Assembly (NCBI RefSeq): GCF_000971975.1
Contig: NZ_LAQO01000016.1
Span: 62,001 to 126,000, forward strand
DNA from: Paenibacillus algorifonticola
Lineage (GTDB): Bacteria > Bacillota > Bacilli > Paenibacillales > Paenibacillaceae
Length of the DNA stretch: 64,000 nt
Reading direction: 5' to 3'
Position 1 is the first letter of the stretch, and every line of letters starts with the position of its first letter. This document shows, in pieces, positions 25,228-34,443 of the stretch. The position numbers and the translations under genes were made by a program. Below the pieces are notes generated by a model that was given only the letters and a program-made list of their open reading frames with translations, was not told where the DNA came from and ran no database searches.

Positions 25228-26134
25228 CGGGGATTGGTTTCAGCAAAGGGAACAGCTCGCAGATAAAGAGCCGGAACGAGTTGGGCAGGAACAGCGGTCA
25301 TCGCCTTCTGATGTGGAAGAGGTCAGATCAGCATGGCTAGACTGGCTGCACCGAGCTTATATGCGACGGGCAAAAAGGACGACTGCGCTAGTTGGCGTGA
25401 CGCAGGTCATTATTTTAGTGCTGTTTGTTGGGTTATGGGAGGCCGCAGGACGAAATCGGTGGATTGATCCGCTGCTGTTCAGCTACCCAACGAAGATGTT
25501 CCGCCAATTGTGGGCGACGATGTCGGACGGCTCACTTTGGCCTCATATCGGGGTGACCGTATCGGAAACCATTGTCGGCTTTGTGTTAGGCACACTGCTG
25601 GGTACGCTGCTTGCAGCGCTGCTATGGTGGTTTCCTTTTGTATCGCGGGTTGCGGACCCTTATTTGGTTGTGCTGAACAGCATGCCGAAGGTGGCGCTAG
25701 GGCCCATCTTTATCGTTTGTCTTGGACCCGGCTTCCTTTCTATTGTAGCGGTCACCTTGTCGGTAACGGTTATTATTACAACCTTGAACATTTATAACCA
25801 GTTTCGTGAGGTGGACGCAGGCTACATTAAAGTCGTCCGGCTGTTCGGTGCGGGGCGGTCGCAGCTTTTTCGCAGCGTGATTTTGCCAGCTTCGTTTCCG
25901 GTTATTATTTCGACGCTGAAAGTGAACGTAGGCTTGGCATGGATCGGGGTTATTGTAGGTGAGTTTCTCGTTGCGAAGCTTGGGCTGGGCTACCTTATTA
26001 TTTATGGCTTCCAAGTGTTCAACTTTACGCTCGTACTCTCCAGCCTGCTTGTCATTGCGGCGGTTGCTACGGTTATGTACAAAGCTGTTTCTGCACTGGA
26101 ACGCAAGCTGATGACGGGTTGGCGTGAGCAGTAG
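25217..26134 (+). CDS. ABC transporter permease, SsuC/TauC-like
   Basis: 305 residues from the ATG at 25217, seven bases after GAAGGGAGCG. The first ~65 residues are hydrophilic and charged (an unusually long cytoplasmic leader), then six membrane segments follow. The EAA-like coupling loop is VDAGYIKVVRLFGAGRSQLFRSVILPASFPVIIS (~205-238). The family signature NSMPKVALGPIFIV appears in the middle. It is the membrane half of the three-gene importer. The long N-terminal tail is not needed for transport in the family and may be regulatory or dispensable. Confidence 0.9.
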   Translation: MKDDGDWFQQREQLADKEPERVGQEQRSSPSDVEEVRSAWLDWLHRAYMRRAKRTTALVGVTQVIILVLFVGLWEAAGRNRWIDPLLFSYPTKMFRQLWATMSDGSLWPHIGVTVSETIVGFVLGTLLGTLLAALLWWFPFVSRVADPYLVVLNSMPKVALGPIFIVCLGPGFLSIVAVTLSVTVIITTLNIYNQFREVDAGYIKVVRLFGAGRSQLFRSVILPASFPVIISTLKVNVGLAWIGVIVGEFLVAKLGLGYLIIYGFQVFNFTLVLSSLLVIAAVATVMYKAVSALERKLMTGWREQ

Positions 26135-26464
26135 AACACATAACGCTGCGATTTTTATGTAAGCTTTTGAGTTAGTGCGTGGTTAACAATAGGTACAAAT
26201 ACAGGCTTTGGCATAATGGCTGGGGCGGCTTCATAACTATTAGTATAGTTCGATTTTAGCTGGCGCTTTCGTAATAGGAGCGGGAGCTGCAAGGGTGAAA
26301 AAAGGATTTTGCGGCGAGCCTCCCGCAAGCTGCTCATATATAGCGGCCAACTAAAGGCGGGGAAATGGGGAGCGAAGGTCTTGGGGAAACGTGGATTTAC
26401 GTTTTGCAGCAGGTTTTGTGGGTGTTTTTTTAAAACAATCTCTCTTTGTCTGCATTCGTTTTAT

Positions 26465-26492
26465 CAACATTCGCCCACGTCCTGCATACACT
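26465..26492 (+). promoter_or_regulatory. Putative sigma-E-type sporulation promoter of cotE
   Basis: CATACACT at 26485-26492 matches the sigma-E -10 (CATACAnT); AACATT sits 13-14 bases upstream near 26466-26471 as a weak -35. B. subtilis cotE is transcribed by mother-cell sigma factors, which fits. Confidence 0.45.
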
Positions 26493-26526
26493 TTAAGTGA
26501 ATGATTGCATGGAGGAGGTTAAATCA

Positions 26527-27090
26527 ATGGCTAATGCAGATAAACAGCTACAGTACAGAGAAATTATTACCAAAGCTGTCTGCGGCAAAGGTCGTAAGTT
26601 TTCCACTGTAACCCATACCGTTACGCCGCCTCAACATCCGACCAGTATATTGGGCGCATGGATTATCAACCATCAATATGAAGCGGTTCGTTCGGGCGAT
26701 GGGATTGAGGTCATCGGTACTTACGACATTAACATCTGGTACTCGTACAGCAAAAACTCGCAAACCGAAGTTGCGAAGGAATCCGTTCATTATGTAGAAA
26801 ATGTTCCGCTTTCGTTTGTCGATCCGAAGCATCGTGCCACGACCGTGGAAGTTTCAGCAGACGCGCTTCAGGAGCCGAATTGCATCGAAGCGAATGTTTC
26901 ATCGAGCGGCTCCGGCGTTGTCATCCGGGTTGAACGCGAATTTTCGGTAGAGCTGGTCGCCGAGACGAAAGTGACGGTTGCTTGTATTCCCGGAGGTTTG
27001 GACGGCCTCGATGCCAAGGAATACGAGTACGATCTCGGCGATGACGACTACGAAGATCTTGATCCGGATTTGCTCGACGACGAGCTTTAA
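26527..27090 (+). CDS. cotE: Outer spore coat morphogenetic protein CotE
   Basis: 187 residues from the ATG behind GGAGGAGG; a frame open 30 bases further upstream has no role. The sequence LQYREIITKAVCGKGRKFS, HPTSILGAWIINHQYEA and EVIGTYDINIWYSYSKNSQTEV is the well conserved CotE core, which assembles the outer coat in the mother cell. The very acidic C-terminal tail (YEYDLGDDDYEDLDPDLLDDEL) is also typical and needed for coat protein contacts in Bacillus. A sporulation-type promoter lies upstream. cotE next to mutS follows Bacillus order, with one gene inserted. Confidence 0.97.
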   Translation: MANADKQLQYREIITKAVCGKGRKFSTVTHTVTPPQHPTSILGAWIINHQYEAVRSGDGIEVIGTYDINIWYSYSKNSQTEVAKESVHYVENVPLSFVDPKHRATTVEVSADALQEPNCIEANVSSSGSGVVIRVEREFSVELVAETKVTVACIPGGLDGLDAKEYEYDLGDDDYEDLDPDLLDDEL

Positions 27091-27114
27091 TCTGGCAGCC
27101 TGACGGCCATATCG

Positions 27115-27167
27115 CTTGCGTGGATTGAAACTTCCCGGGACGGAAGCTTAAATCCTCTCCACGTAAG
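27115..27167 (+). other. Extended hairpin after cotE
   Basis: CTTGCGTGGA pairs with TCCACGTAAG, and inside it CTTCC pairs with GGAAG around CGGGAC. The T tail is only three bases, so it may be a weak terminator or mRNA-end structure. Confidence 0.45.
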
Positions 27168-27177
27168 TTTAACTCCA

Positions 27178-27205
27178 TTGTGCCTCGGCTTCTGTAAGGT
27201 ATAAT
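27178..27205 (+). promoter_or_regulatory. Sigma-A-like promoter upstream of amidoligase gene
   Basis: TTGTGC and TATAAT with a 16-base spacer. A terminator begins only 22 bases after the -10. Confidence 0.45.
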
Positions 27206-27227
27206 ATGCGGCGATGTCCGCAAACTT

Positions 27228-27248
27228 GAGGGCGAAAGCCCTCTTTTT
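27228..27248 (+). terminator. Tetraloop terminator/attenuator before amidoligase gene
   Basis: GAGGGC-GAAA-GCCCTC followed by five T: a textbook short terminator. It lies between the promoter-like site and the gene at 27370. Confidence 0.8.
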
Positions 27249-27369
27249 GTTGGTATTGAACATATTCGGGCGTTTGCCCTAGTGCCGGATTTGAGAAGTG
27301 TGGAGGTTTTGGGTAGGGAATGGTGCACAACAGTTTATGGTGAGTGGGCTAGCAGAAAGGAGCAATGAG

Positions 27370-28929
27370 ATGGCGGCAGTATGGCTGTGGAACAGCAGTA
27401 CCGGGCGGTTGGAGCTGGCAGGTAAAGAGACTGCTGCCGCTGGATCAGCTTCTAATGCAAGCCTGCTTGAGGAGGTTAGGGCTGGCGATGCGGTTATCGT
27501 GAGCGGCTGTGTTTCTGAAAAAAAGGCGGCTTATGAATCAAGGCAGGGACAGAAAGGTCATCAAAGCGGGAGTGGGCAAGAGCAAGGCGTGTGGGAACAA
27601 CAGGGTGGGGACAAAAAGCAGGGACTTCCTGCTTTGCCGAGCGGCAGCTGGCTGCTGAATGAGGGGGAGATTGGCTTTGCGGCGATGTCTGCCGCCGATC
27701 AGCAGCAAAGGCTGCGCCGGGCAGGCTTGCTCCGGCGGCAGGAACTGGGAGATAGCGACCGATTGTATAAGGTCGCTATTGCGCATTTGGAGCCGATCGA
27801 GCTGCAGCGCCTCGATCGGTGGGGCAGGCCCGCAGCGGGGCAGCCGCTGCTGCGGGCGGAGCCAAGCGGCCATGCGGCAGCGCCATGGCCGCGGGATGCG
27901 GCTCTGCGGCGGGTTATCCGCGCCGCAGTCGCCGCTCTGTATGCACTCGGCCTCGATATGGGCGAGGCCGAGGTTGTGCTGGGCGAAGGCGGGCGGGCCG
28001 CCGTCCGCGCAGCGGGGGTTCTGCGCGATGCGAAGCTGCGCGCAGTGGGCTTGGCGCGAATGGCCGCCTGGTATGAGGCGGCTGCAGCGCCTGCGCTGGG
28101 AACGGCGCCCAAGCTGCTGCTGGGCGCCGACCCGGAGTTTGCGTTGGTGCGGCCGGATGGGCGGATCGTGCCCGCTTCGCGCTTTTTTGGCGATGGCGCC
28201 CAGGGGGCAGCGGGCAGCGACGCCATGCTCATTGGGCGACGGATCGTCTATCCCGTCGCCGAGCTGCGGCCCGAGCCGGCCGAAAGCCCGGCCGCGCTGG
28301 CCGCGCATCTCCGGCGGCTGCTGCTGCGCGCCGCCGAACGCATCAGCGACCCCAGCGTCTGCTGGGTCGCCGGAGCAATGCCCGTGCCGGGGCTGCCGCT
28401 CGGCGGGCACATCCATCTCAGCGGCACGCCGCTATCCAGCCGATTGCTGCGGCTGCTCGACAGCTACGCGGCGTTCCCGCTCGCTCTCGTCGAAGACCCG
28501 GCCGGCCGGAGCAGACGCCCCCGTTACGGCGCCCTTGGCGAATACCGCCAGCAGCCGCATGGCGGCTTCGAATACCGCACGCTGCCGAGCTGGCTCATCT
28601 CGCCAGCAGCGGCAAAAGCCTCGCTCGCGCTCGCGCTGCTATGCGCGCGCGAGACTAGAGCGCTCACCGACATACCGGCGCTTGACGAGCGGTACGTCGA
28701 AGCCTTCTACTCCGGCGACCGCGCGGAGCTGGCCGGATGCCTGAACCCGCTTGCCGCAGCGATGGCGGCGACGCCAAGTTATGCCGCGCTTGCAGCTGAC
28801 ATCGAGCCTTTGCTCGATGCGGCGCGGCGCGGCATAACATGGGATGAGCGGGCTGACATCCGCCACAAATGGCGCATCCCCATGCCAGCTCCTGCTTCTA
28901 ACAGGTCGTCTAACAAAAAGACGACATAA
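27370..28929 (+). CDS. Putative amidoligase (COOH-NH2 ligase type), GC-rich
   Basis: 519 residues from the ATG seven bases after AAAGGAG (27356-27362); the frame is open to 27298 without a ribosome site. The C-terminal half carries the amidoligase pattern of the glutamine-synthetase-fold superfamily: LLLGADPEFALV (~252-263), VYPVAELRPEP, LPLGGHIHLSG, and GEYRQQPHGGFEYRTLPSWLIS. Family members form amide bonds with ATP and often act on peptides or cell wall. The N-terminal ~240 residues are not recognised and contain a Gln/Gly-rich stretch. GC rises sharply from ~27800 to 28900 relative to both neighbours. It sits between cotE and mutS; substrate unknown. Confidence 0.75.
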   Translation: MAAVWLWNSSTGRLELAGKETAAAGSASNASLLEEVRAGDAVIVSGCVSEKKAAYESRQGQKGHQSGSGQEQGVWEQQGGDKKQGLPALPSGSWLLNEGEIGFAAMSAADQQQRLRRAGLLRRQELGDSDRLYKVAIAHLEPIELQRLDRWGRPAAGQPLLRAEPSGHAAAPWPRDAALRRVIRAAVAALYALGLDMGEAEVVLGEGGRAAVRAAGVLRDAKLRAVGLARMAAWYEAAAAPALGTAPKLLLGADPEFALVRPDGRIVPASRFFGDGAQGAAGSDAMLIGRRIVYPVAELRPEPAESPAALAAHLRRLLLRAAERISDPSVCWVAGAMPVPGLPLGGHIHLSGTPLSSRLLRLLDSYAAFPLALVEDPAGRSRRPRYGALGEYRQQPHGGFEYRTLPSWLISPAAAKASLALALLCARETRALTDIPALDERYVEAFYSGDRAELAGCLNPLAAAMAATPSYAALAADIEPLLDAARRGITWDERADIRHKWRIPMPAPASNRSSNKKTT

Positions 28930-28932
28930 TGT

Positions 28933-28960
28933 TTAATCCTTAATCCTTAATCCTTAATCT
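28933..28960 (+). repeat. Short tandem repeat TTAATCC
   Basis: Four tandem copies of TTAATCC (the last reads TTAATCT) just after the amidoligase stop. Confidence 0.8.
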
Positions 28961-29043
28961 TAAAAATGTTTAATATCTAATGCTTGCTTCGTCTCCGTTC
29001 AATAATGGAAGCTAACGAAGCTGACATTAAATCCAGCCTACGC

Positions 29044-29078
29044 GCTGCCAGTTAACGTAGCGTCAAAGCGCTGGCAGC
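29044..29078 (+). terminator. Hairpin between amidoligase gene and mutS
   Basis: GCTGCCAG pairs with CTGGCAGC and TCTTT follows; a weak terminator. The rest of 28961-29290 shows no gene. Confidence 0.45.
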
Positions 29079-29296
29079 TCTTTAGCAACGCGTAGTTCCT
29101 CCAAGCACACGAGGCGCATTCACTATTTTTCACATGGCGCTCTATTTTCCATACGTATTCAATAAAAGGGCTGCTCTGTACTTTCAACCCCGCTTGTTTT
29201 CCAATCAAACAGGCCATTTTTCCCTCTTTCCTTCTTTCTTTTTTCGCGAATTTCCCCGTTTTTCTCCCGTAATGAACACCCGGAAAAATAGACAAG

Positions 29297-29326
29297 TTGG
29301 CGCATCCAGCCAACGCTTGATATAAT
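29297..29326 (+). promoter_or_regulatory. Putative mutS promoter
   Basis: TTGGCG and TATAAT with an 18-base spacer. The -35 lies in the inverted repeat GTTGGC/GCCAAC (29296-29314), which could be an operator. The leader to the mutS start would be ~110 bases. Confidence 0.55.
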
Positions 29327-29401
29327 AGTAGAAAGTTGCTTTGTTAGAATTTCGGAGATTTGGCGGAATTTGCGGCTCTGATGATACGATAAACATAGAC
29401 T

Positions 29402-29419
29402 GCGAACGCTCGCGTTCGC
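29402..29419. repeat. Perfect hairpin in mutS leader
   Basis: GCGAACGC-TC-GCGTTCGC, a perfect 8-bp stem ending 13 bases before AAAGGAGGGG. It resembles a LexA box (CGAAC/GTTCG), but the half-sites are six bases apart, not four. Confidence 0.6.
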
Positions 29420-29445
29420 TTACCAAAAATAAAGGAGGGGCAACA

Positions 29446-32247
29446 GTGGCAAGCTATACCCCGATGATTATGCAATACCTTGCGATTAAAGAAGAAGCGA
29501 AGGATGCGTTTCTTTTTTTTCGTCTGGGCGATTTCTATGAAATGTTTTTTGAAGATGCGATTGCGGCCTCGCGCGAGCTTGAAATTACACTAACCGGAAG
29601 AGAAGGGGGCGGCACGGAAAAAATTCCGATGTGCGGCGTACCCTACCATTCTGCACAAAACTATATCGCAAGACTCGTTGAAAAAGGCTTCAAGGTTGCC
29701 ATTTGCGAGCAGGTCGAGGACCCATCTGCGGCCAAGGGCGTCGTACGACGTGAAATTGTCCAGGTCATTACGCCGGGAACGGTCATGGAGTCGAAGGCTC
29801 TCTCCGATAAAACGAATAATTTTATTTCAGCGGTTGCCCTTTTAAACGGGAAAGTATCGATTTCCTCATGCGACTTATCCACTGGAGAGCTGTACGTCAC
29901 TTCGTTCCCGCTTCAGATGGAAGCGCTAATTGATGAAATTAACGTCTATCAGCCCGCTGAAATTGTTGGTGATGAGGAATTGCTGGACAAGCTTCAAGCT
30001 TCAGCTGCTTGGAATCGCCCGATATTGCTGACGAAGCGCGAGCTTGTGCCTGAGCAAAAGCTGCTCGACCAGTTCGGCAGGCAGGAGCTTGTACAGCTGA
30101 ATGAAGCAAGTTTGCGTGCGGTGAATCTGCTTATTGGCTATTTGGATGATACGCAAAAGCGTTCGCTTGGCCATGTTCGCGCTATTCGCAGTTATGAGCC
30201 GGGTCAATATATGATTCTTGATCATTATACCCGCCGAAACCTGGAGCTGACTGAGACTGTGCGCGACCGCTCGAAGAAAGGCTCGCTGCTCTGGCTGCTC
30301 GACCGCAGCCAAACCTCAATGGGCGCAAGGCTGATGCGCCGCTGGATCGACAAGCCTCTGCTGTCGCGCACCGCGATTGAAGCAAGGCTGGATGCGGTTG
30401 ATACCTTGTACCGGAATTTGATTTTGCGCGATGATATTCGCTCTGAGCTGCATGATATTTATGATTTGGAGCGTTTGGTCGGCAGAGTGGCGTTTGGCAG
30501 TGCCAACGGACGCGACATGAATGCCCTCAAAACGTCCATTCAGCGCGTTCCTCAGCTAGTGGAGCTGTGCAAAGCCTCGGGATCGGAACGGCTGCAAAAG
30601 CTGGTCGACGGACTGGACGACTGCGCTGATTTGGCAGACATGATTGCGACGGTCGTTGTAGACGAGCCGCCAGTCTCGATTCGCGAAGGCGGACTTATTC
30701 GTGCCGGCTACGATGATTATTTGGATCAACTTAAGGAAGCCAGCACGGGCGGTAAAAAATGGCTCGCTGAGCTGGAACGTGCGGAACGCGAAGCAACCGG
30801 CATTCGCTCGCTCAAAATCGGCTACAATAAAATATTCGGCTATTATCTCGAAGTTTCCAAAGCCAATCTCGCGATGCTGCCGGAAGGCCGCTATGAAAGA
30901 AAACAGACGCTTTCCAATGCCGAGCGGTTCGTAACGCCTGAGTTGAAGGAGAAGGAGCGTCTTATTCTTGAAGCCGAGGAGAAAATGGTCGATCTCGAAT
31001 ATGAACGATTTCTGGAGCTGCGCGAGCATTTAGCAGGGCAGCTTCACCGTTTGCAGCTGCTTGCCGAGGTCATAGCCGAGCTTGATGTGTATCAGGCATT
31101 TGCGACGGTCAGCGCAGAGCGCAGATTTACCCGCCCATCGATTACCGATTCGTTCGATATGGTCATCGAAGAAGGCAGGCATCCTGTTGTTGAGGCAGTG
31201 ATGGAAAATGGGGCAGCGTTCATCGCAAATGCGACGCAGCTTCATAAAGAACATAACACGATGCTGCTCATTACCGGGCCTAATATGGCGGGCAAAAGCA
31301 CCTACATGCGCCAAGTCGCATTGATTGGCATTATGGCGCAAATCGGCTGCTTTGTTCCGGCAAAATCGGCCCAAATTCCACTGACCGACCGGATTTTTAC
31401 GCGGATTGGCGCGGCGGATGACCTGATTGGCGGACAAAGTACGTTCATGGTGGAGATGAAGGATATTCAAATTATGACCGAGAAGGCGACAGAGAACAGC
31501 CTTGTCATTATTGACGAGCTGGGACGCGGCACTTCTACGGGCGAAGGCATGGCCATTGCCCAAGCGGTTATTGAATATGTGCATCATCAAATTCGCTGCA
31601 AAGCGCTCGTATCGACCCATTTTCATGAGCTATCGCATTTGGAGGATTCTTTGCCGCTGCTTACGAATGCATGCATGGCGGTACAGGAAAGCGGCGATCA
31701 TGTTACCTTTTTGCGCAAGCTGATACCCGGCGCAGCAGGGACGAGCTACGGCATTTATTGCGCGAAGCTGGCAGGCTTGCCGGAGTCCATTATTTCCCGC
31801 TCCTATGAGCTATTGGAAGTTTCGGAAGCATTGGTTGAAACGGATGCAAGCATCAAGGTGAGTACAGCTGCTGCCGCTGGAGCAGATAGTCGCGCTGCTG
31901 AGCAGCAAGCTCCTTCTGATGAACATAAACAGGTTAATTTGTACGAAGCTTTACAGTCTGGCGCTGCTTTATCCAATGCTCCTGAACATGCATATAGCAG
32001 CAATTCCTCCGAAACAGATCATTCGGCCAGTCAAGCATCGAATGCTGGCGTACGCGAAACTGCGGCAGCCATACAGCTGTCCATTTGGGATGAGCCAGCT
32101 GCCGCGCAGGCTGATTCGGGTCGCCGTAAAGGAAGCGCCAAATCCGAGCAGCTTGCTGATCAGCTGCGCAAGCTCGACCTGTTTAATATGACGCCGATGC
32201 AGGCAATGCAGTGGCTGGGTGATATGAAACGCAAAATGAACGACTAG
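29446..32247 (+). CDS. mutS: DNA mismatch repair protein MutS
   Basis: 933 residues from GTG at 29446, just after AAAGGAGGGG. The mismatch-reading motif is F30-Y31-E32 (RLGDFYEMF). The ATPase has Walker A GPNMAGKST (~609-617), Walker B LVIIDELGRGTST and the dimer-contact STHFHELSHLE. Residues ~805-895 form an Ala/Ser-rich low-complexity linker, longer than in Bacillus, before the C-terminal DLFNMTPMQAMQWLGDMKRK clamp/tetramer helix. MutS recognises mismatches and recruits MutL, encoded 36 bases downstream. Confidence 0.98.
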   Translation: MASYTPMIMQYLAIKEEAKDAFLFFRLGDFYEMFFEDAIAASRELEITLTGREGGGTEKIPMCGVPYHSAQNYIARLVEKGFKVAICEQVEDPSAAKGVVRREIVQVITPGTVMESKALSDKTNNFISAVALLNGKVSISSCDLSTGELYVTSFPLQMEALIDEINVYQPAEIVGDEELLDKLQASAAWNRPILLTKRELVPEQKLLDQFGRQELVQLNEASLRAVNLLIGYLDDTQKRSLGHVRAIRSYEPGQYMILDHYTRRNLELTETVRDRSKKGSLLWLLDRSQTSMGARLMRRWIDKPLLSRTAIEARLDAVDTLYRNLILRDDIRSELHDIYDLERLVGRVAFGSANGRDMNALKTSIQRVPQLVELCKASGSERLQKLVDGLDDCADLADMIATVVVDEPPVSIREGGLIRAGYDDYLDQLKEASTGGKKWLAELERAEREATGIRSLKIGYNKIFGYYLEVSKANLAMLPEGRYERKQTLSNAERFVTPELKEKERLILEAEEKMVDLEYERFLELREHLAGQLHRLQLLAEVIAELDVYQAFATVSAERRFTRPSITDSFDMVIEEGRHPVVEAVMENGAAFIANATQLHKEHNTMLLITGPNMAGKSTYMRQVALIGIMAQIGCFVPAKSAQIPLTDRIFTRIGAADDLIGGQSTFMVEMKDIQIMTEKATENSLVIIDELGRGTSTGEGMAIAQAVIEYVHHQIRCKALVSTHFHELSHLEDSLPLLTNACMAVQESGDHVTFLRKLIPGAAGTSYGIYCAKLAGLPESIISRSYELLEVSEALVETDASIKVSTAAAAGADSRAAEQQAPSDEHKQVNLYEALQSGAALSNAPEHAYSSNSSETDHSASQASNAGVRETAAAIQLSIWDEPAAAQADSGRRKGSAKSEQLADQLRKLDLFNMTPMQAMQWLGDMKRKMND

Positions 32248-32283
32248 AAGCGGCATGTCCGCGTGGGAAGGAGGAAAACACAT

Positions 32284-34443
32284 ATGGGTAAAATTCTTGT
32301 GCTGGACGAGCAGCTCGCTAACCAGATTGCCGCAGGCGAAGTGGTGGAAAGACCTGCTTCTGTCATTAAGGAGCTGGTCGAAAATGCTGTCGATGCCGGC
32401 AGCTCCACGATAGACATCACGGTAGAAGAAGGCGGCCTGAACCTCATTCGCGTTACCGACAATGGCTCTGGCATTCCCGCCGAAGAAATCGAAACGGCAT
32501 TCCAGCGCCATGCCACGAGCAAGATTTCAACGAGCAGCGACTTGTTCCGCATCGCAAGCTTAGGCTTTCGCGGTGAGGCGCTGCCAAGTATCGCGGCCGT
32601 TTCTCGGCTGGAATGTTTGTCTTCTACCGGACATACCGGCTTAGGGCATAAGCTGTCCATCGAAGGCGGAACGATTACGGCTAGTATTCCGGCTGCTACT
32701 CCACAAGGTACGGATATGACGGTTCGCGACTTATTTTACAATACGCCTGCCCGGTTGAAATATATGAAGGCGGTGCAAACCGAGCTTGGGCATATTTCAG
32801 ATTATATTTACCGGATTGCGCTTGCGCATCCCGGCATTGCTTTTACACTAAAACACAATGGCAATACGCTGCTGCGAACGCTCGGTACAGGCGACCGTCT
32901 GCAGGTTATTGCTGCTATTTACGGCTCCAACACCGCTAAGGCGATGATGGCGATACAAGGAGAAAGCCCGGATTATGAGCTGTTAGGCTATATTTCCAAG
33001 CCTGAGCTGACACGGTCGAATCGCAATGGCATAACCGTCATTGTGAATGGGCGGTATATTCGCAGCCATGCGGTCAATCAGGCGTTGCTTCAGGCTTACC
33101 ATACGCTGCTGCCGATCAATCGGTTTCCACTTGCGATTATTGAAATTGGCATGCATCCGAGCTTGCTTGATGTAAACGTGCATCCTTCCAAAATGGAGGT
33201 TCGCTTCAGCAAGGAGGCAGAGCTGCGGACGCTCGTTGAGTCTGCTATTCAGGCTGCACTTGGCAAGGAACGTCATATTCCAGGCCCGGATTCTATACAT
33301 AATCAGAAAAGGTCAGGTCCTGTATTCGTTCAGGGCGCCATGTCCTTTCATCGTCCGGAGCCCAAAACACCGCCTGTACCAGAGAAGGACAGCAAAGGGG
33401 AGAGGTCGATAGCACAAGCACCTTATTCCCCATTTGGCCAAGGTGCTTCCAGAGAATTTGTGCCAAAGGATGCGGCTGAACGTTTGTACAAGCCTGCCCA
33501 GGCTGGAAATGGTTTGGCGCGTGAAGCAAGCGCAGCATGGGGGAACTTTACCTCTGAGACTGTGCAGCCCCATGGACGTGCAGCGGCGGATAGTTCTCCG
33601 TCGCAAAGCCAAGACGCTCCACTTCCGTCCGAGCCTTCATGGATTCGTCAAGACGCAGCTAGCACGGCTAGCTCACAGACTATGGCAAACGGAAGCGAGC
33701 CTGGCAACGGATTGGAAGGCACAGGGGCAGCAATTGCCGATTTAAGCAGTGAAGTTGCTGCTTCTGTTAATACGGCCGCCTTGCCCGACATTAATCTCGT
33801 ACAAGGCGGCCAAGCGCCAGCTGCTCCAGAGCAGCCTTCAGCAGCGAATGAGGCGGGCTTTCCCGAGCTGCATTGGATTGGCCAGCTGCATGGCACGTAT
33901 ATTGTGGCGCAATCCGAGGAAGGACTGTATTTAATTGATCAGCATGCGGCACATGAGCGAATCAATTATGAATATTATTACGCCAAGTTTGGGATGCCGG
34001 AGGTGGCCAGCCAGCAGCTCTTAGTGCCGCTTACGCTGGAGTTTACGCCGGGTGAGGCGGAGCAGCTTCGCGGCTTGCTGCCGCTGTTTAATGAGGCGGG
34101 CGTGGAGCTGGAGTCATTCGGCGCCCAAACGTTTCTTGTTCGGGCCTATCCGCAGTGGCTGCCGGATGGCGAGGAGCAGGACATTATTGAAGAAATGGCT
34201 GATCTGCTGCTTACCGAGCGCAAATCGATCAATATTGCCAAGCTGCGCGAGAAGGCTGCTATTATGTGTTCGTGCAAAGCATCGATTAAAGCCAATGACA
34301 GGCTTACGCGGGAAGAGGGCGAAGCGCTGCTCTCTAGGCTTGGAGCGTGCCATCAACCGTATACCTGTCCGCATGGACGGCCGATTGTTGTGCATATGTC
34401 TACGTACCAGCTTGAAAAAATGTTTAAGCGGGTGATGTCATGA
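32284..34443 (+). CDS. mutL: DNA mismatch repair endonuclease MutL
   Basis: 719 residues from the ATG behind GGAAGGAGG. The N-terminal GHKL ATPase has ELVENAVDAGS, DNGSGIP and GFRGEALPSI. The C-terminal domain carries the metal-binding endonuclease motif DQHAAHERINYE (~552-563), plus CSCKASIKAN and CPHGRP, so this is the nicking type of MutL used where MutH is absent. The linker (~345-530) is long, rich in Pro/Ser/Ala and poorly conserved. Translation of the next gene is coupled through ATGA. Confidence 0.98.
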   Translation: MGKILVLDEQLANQIAAGEVVERPASVIKELVENAVDAGSSTIDITVEEGGLNLIRVTDNGSGIPAEEIETAFQRHATSKISTSSDLFRIASLGFRGEALPSIAAVSRLECLSSTGHTGLGHKLSIEGGTITASIPAATPQGTDMTVRDLFYNTPARLKYMKAVQTELGHISDYIYRIALAHPGIAFTLKHNGNTLLRTLGTGDRLQVIAAIYGSNTAKAMMAIQGESPDYELLGYISKPELTRSNRNGITVIVNGRYIRSHAVNQALLQAYHTLLPINRFPLAIIEIGMHPSLLDVNVHPSKMEVRFSKEAELRTLVESAIQAALGKERHIPGPDSIHNQKRSGPVFVQGAMSFHRPEPKTPPVPEKDSKGERSIAQAPYSPFGQGASREFVPKDAAERLYKPAQAGNGLAREASAAWGNFTSETVQPHGRAAADSSPSQSQDAPLPSEPSWIRQDAASTASSQTMANGSEPGNGLEGTGAAIADLSSEVAASVNTAALPDINLVQGGQAPAAPEQPSAANEAGFPELHWIGQLHGTYIVAQSEEGLYLIDQHAAHERINYEYYYAKFGMPEVASQQLLVPLTLEFTPGEAEQLRGLLPLFNEAGVELESFGAQTFLVRAYPQWLPDGEEQDIIEEMADLLLTERKSINIAKLREKAAIMCSCKASIKANDRLTREEGEALLSRLGACHQPYTCPHGRPIVVHMSTYQLEKMFKRVMS

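Noticed and set aside
27538..28416. Long open frames on the minus strand and in the +2 frame across the amidoligase gene
   Set aside because: They are a by-product of high GC, lack ribosome sites and give low-complexity Arg/Ala/Pro proteins; the forward frame has the enzyme motifs.
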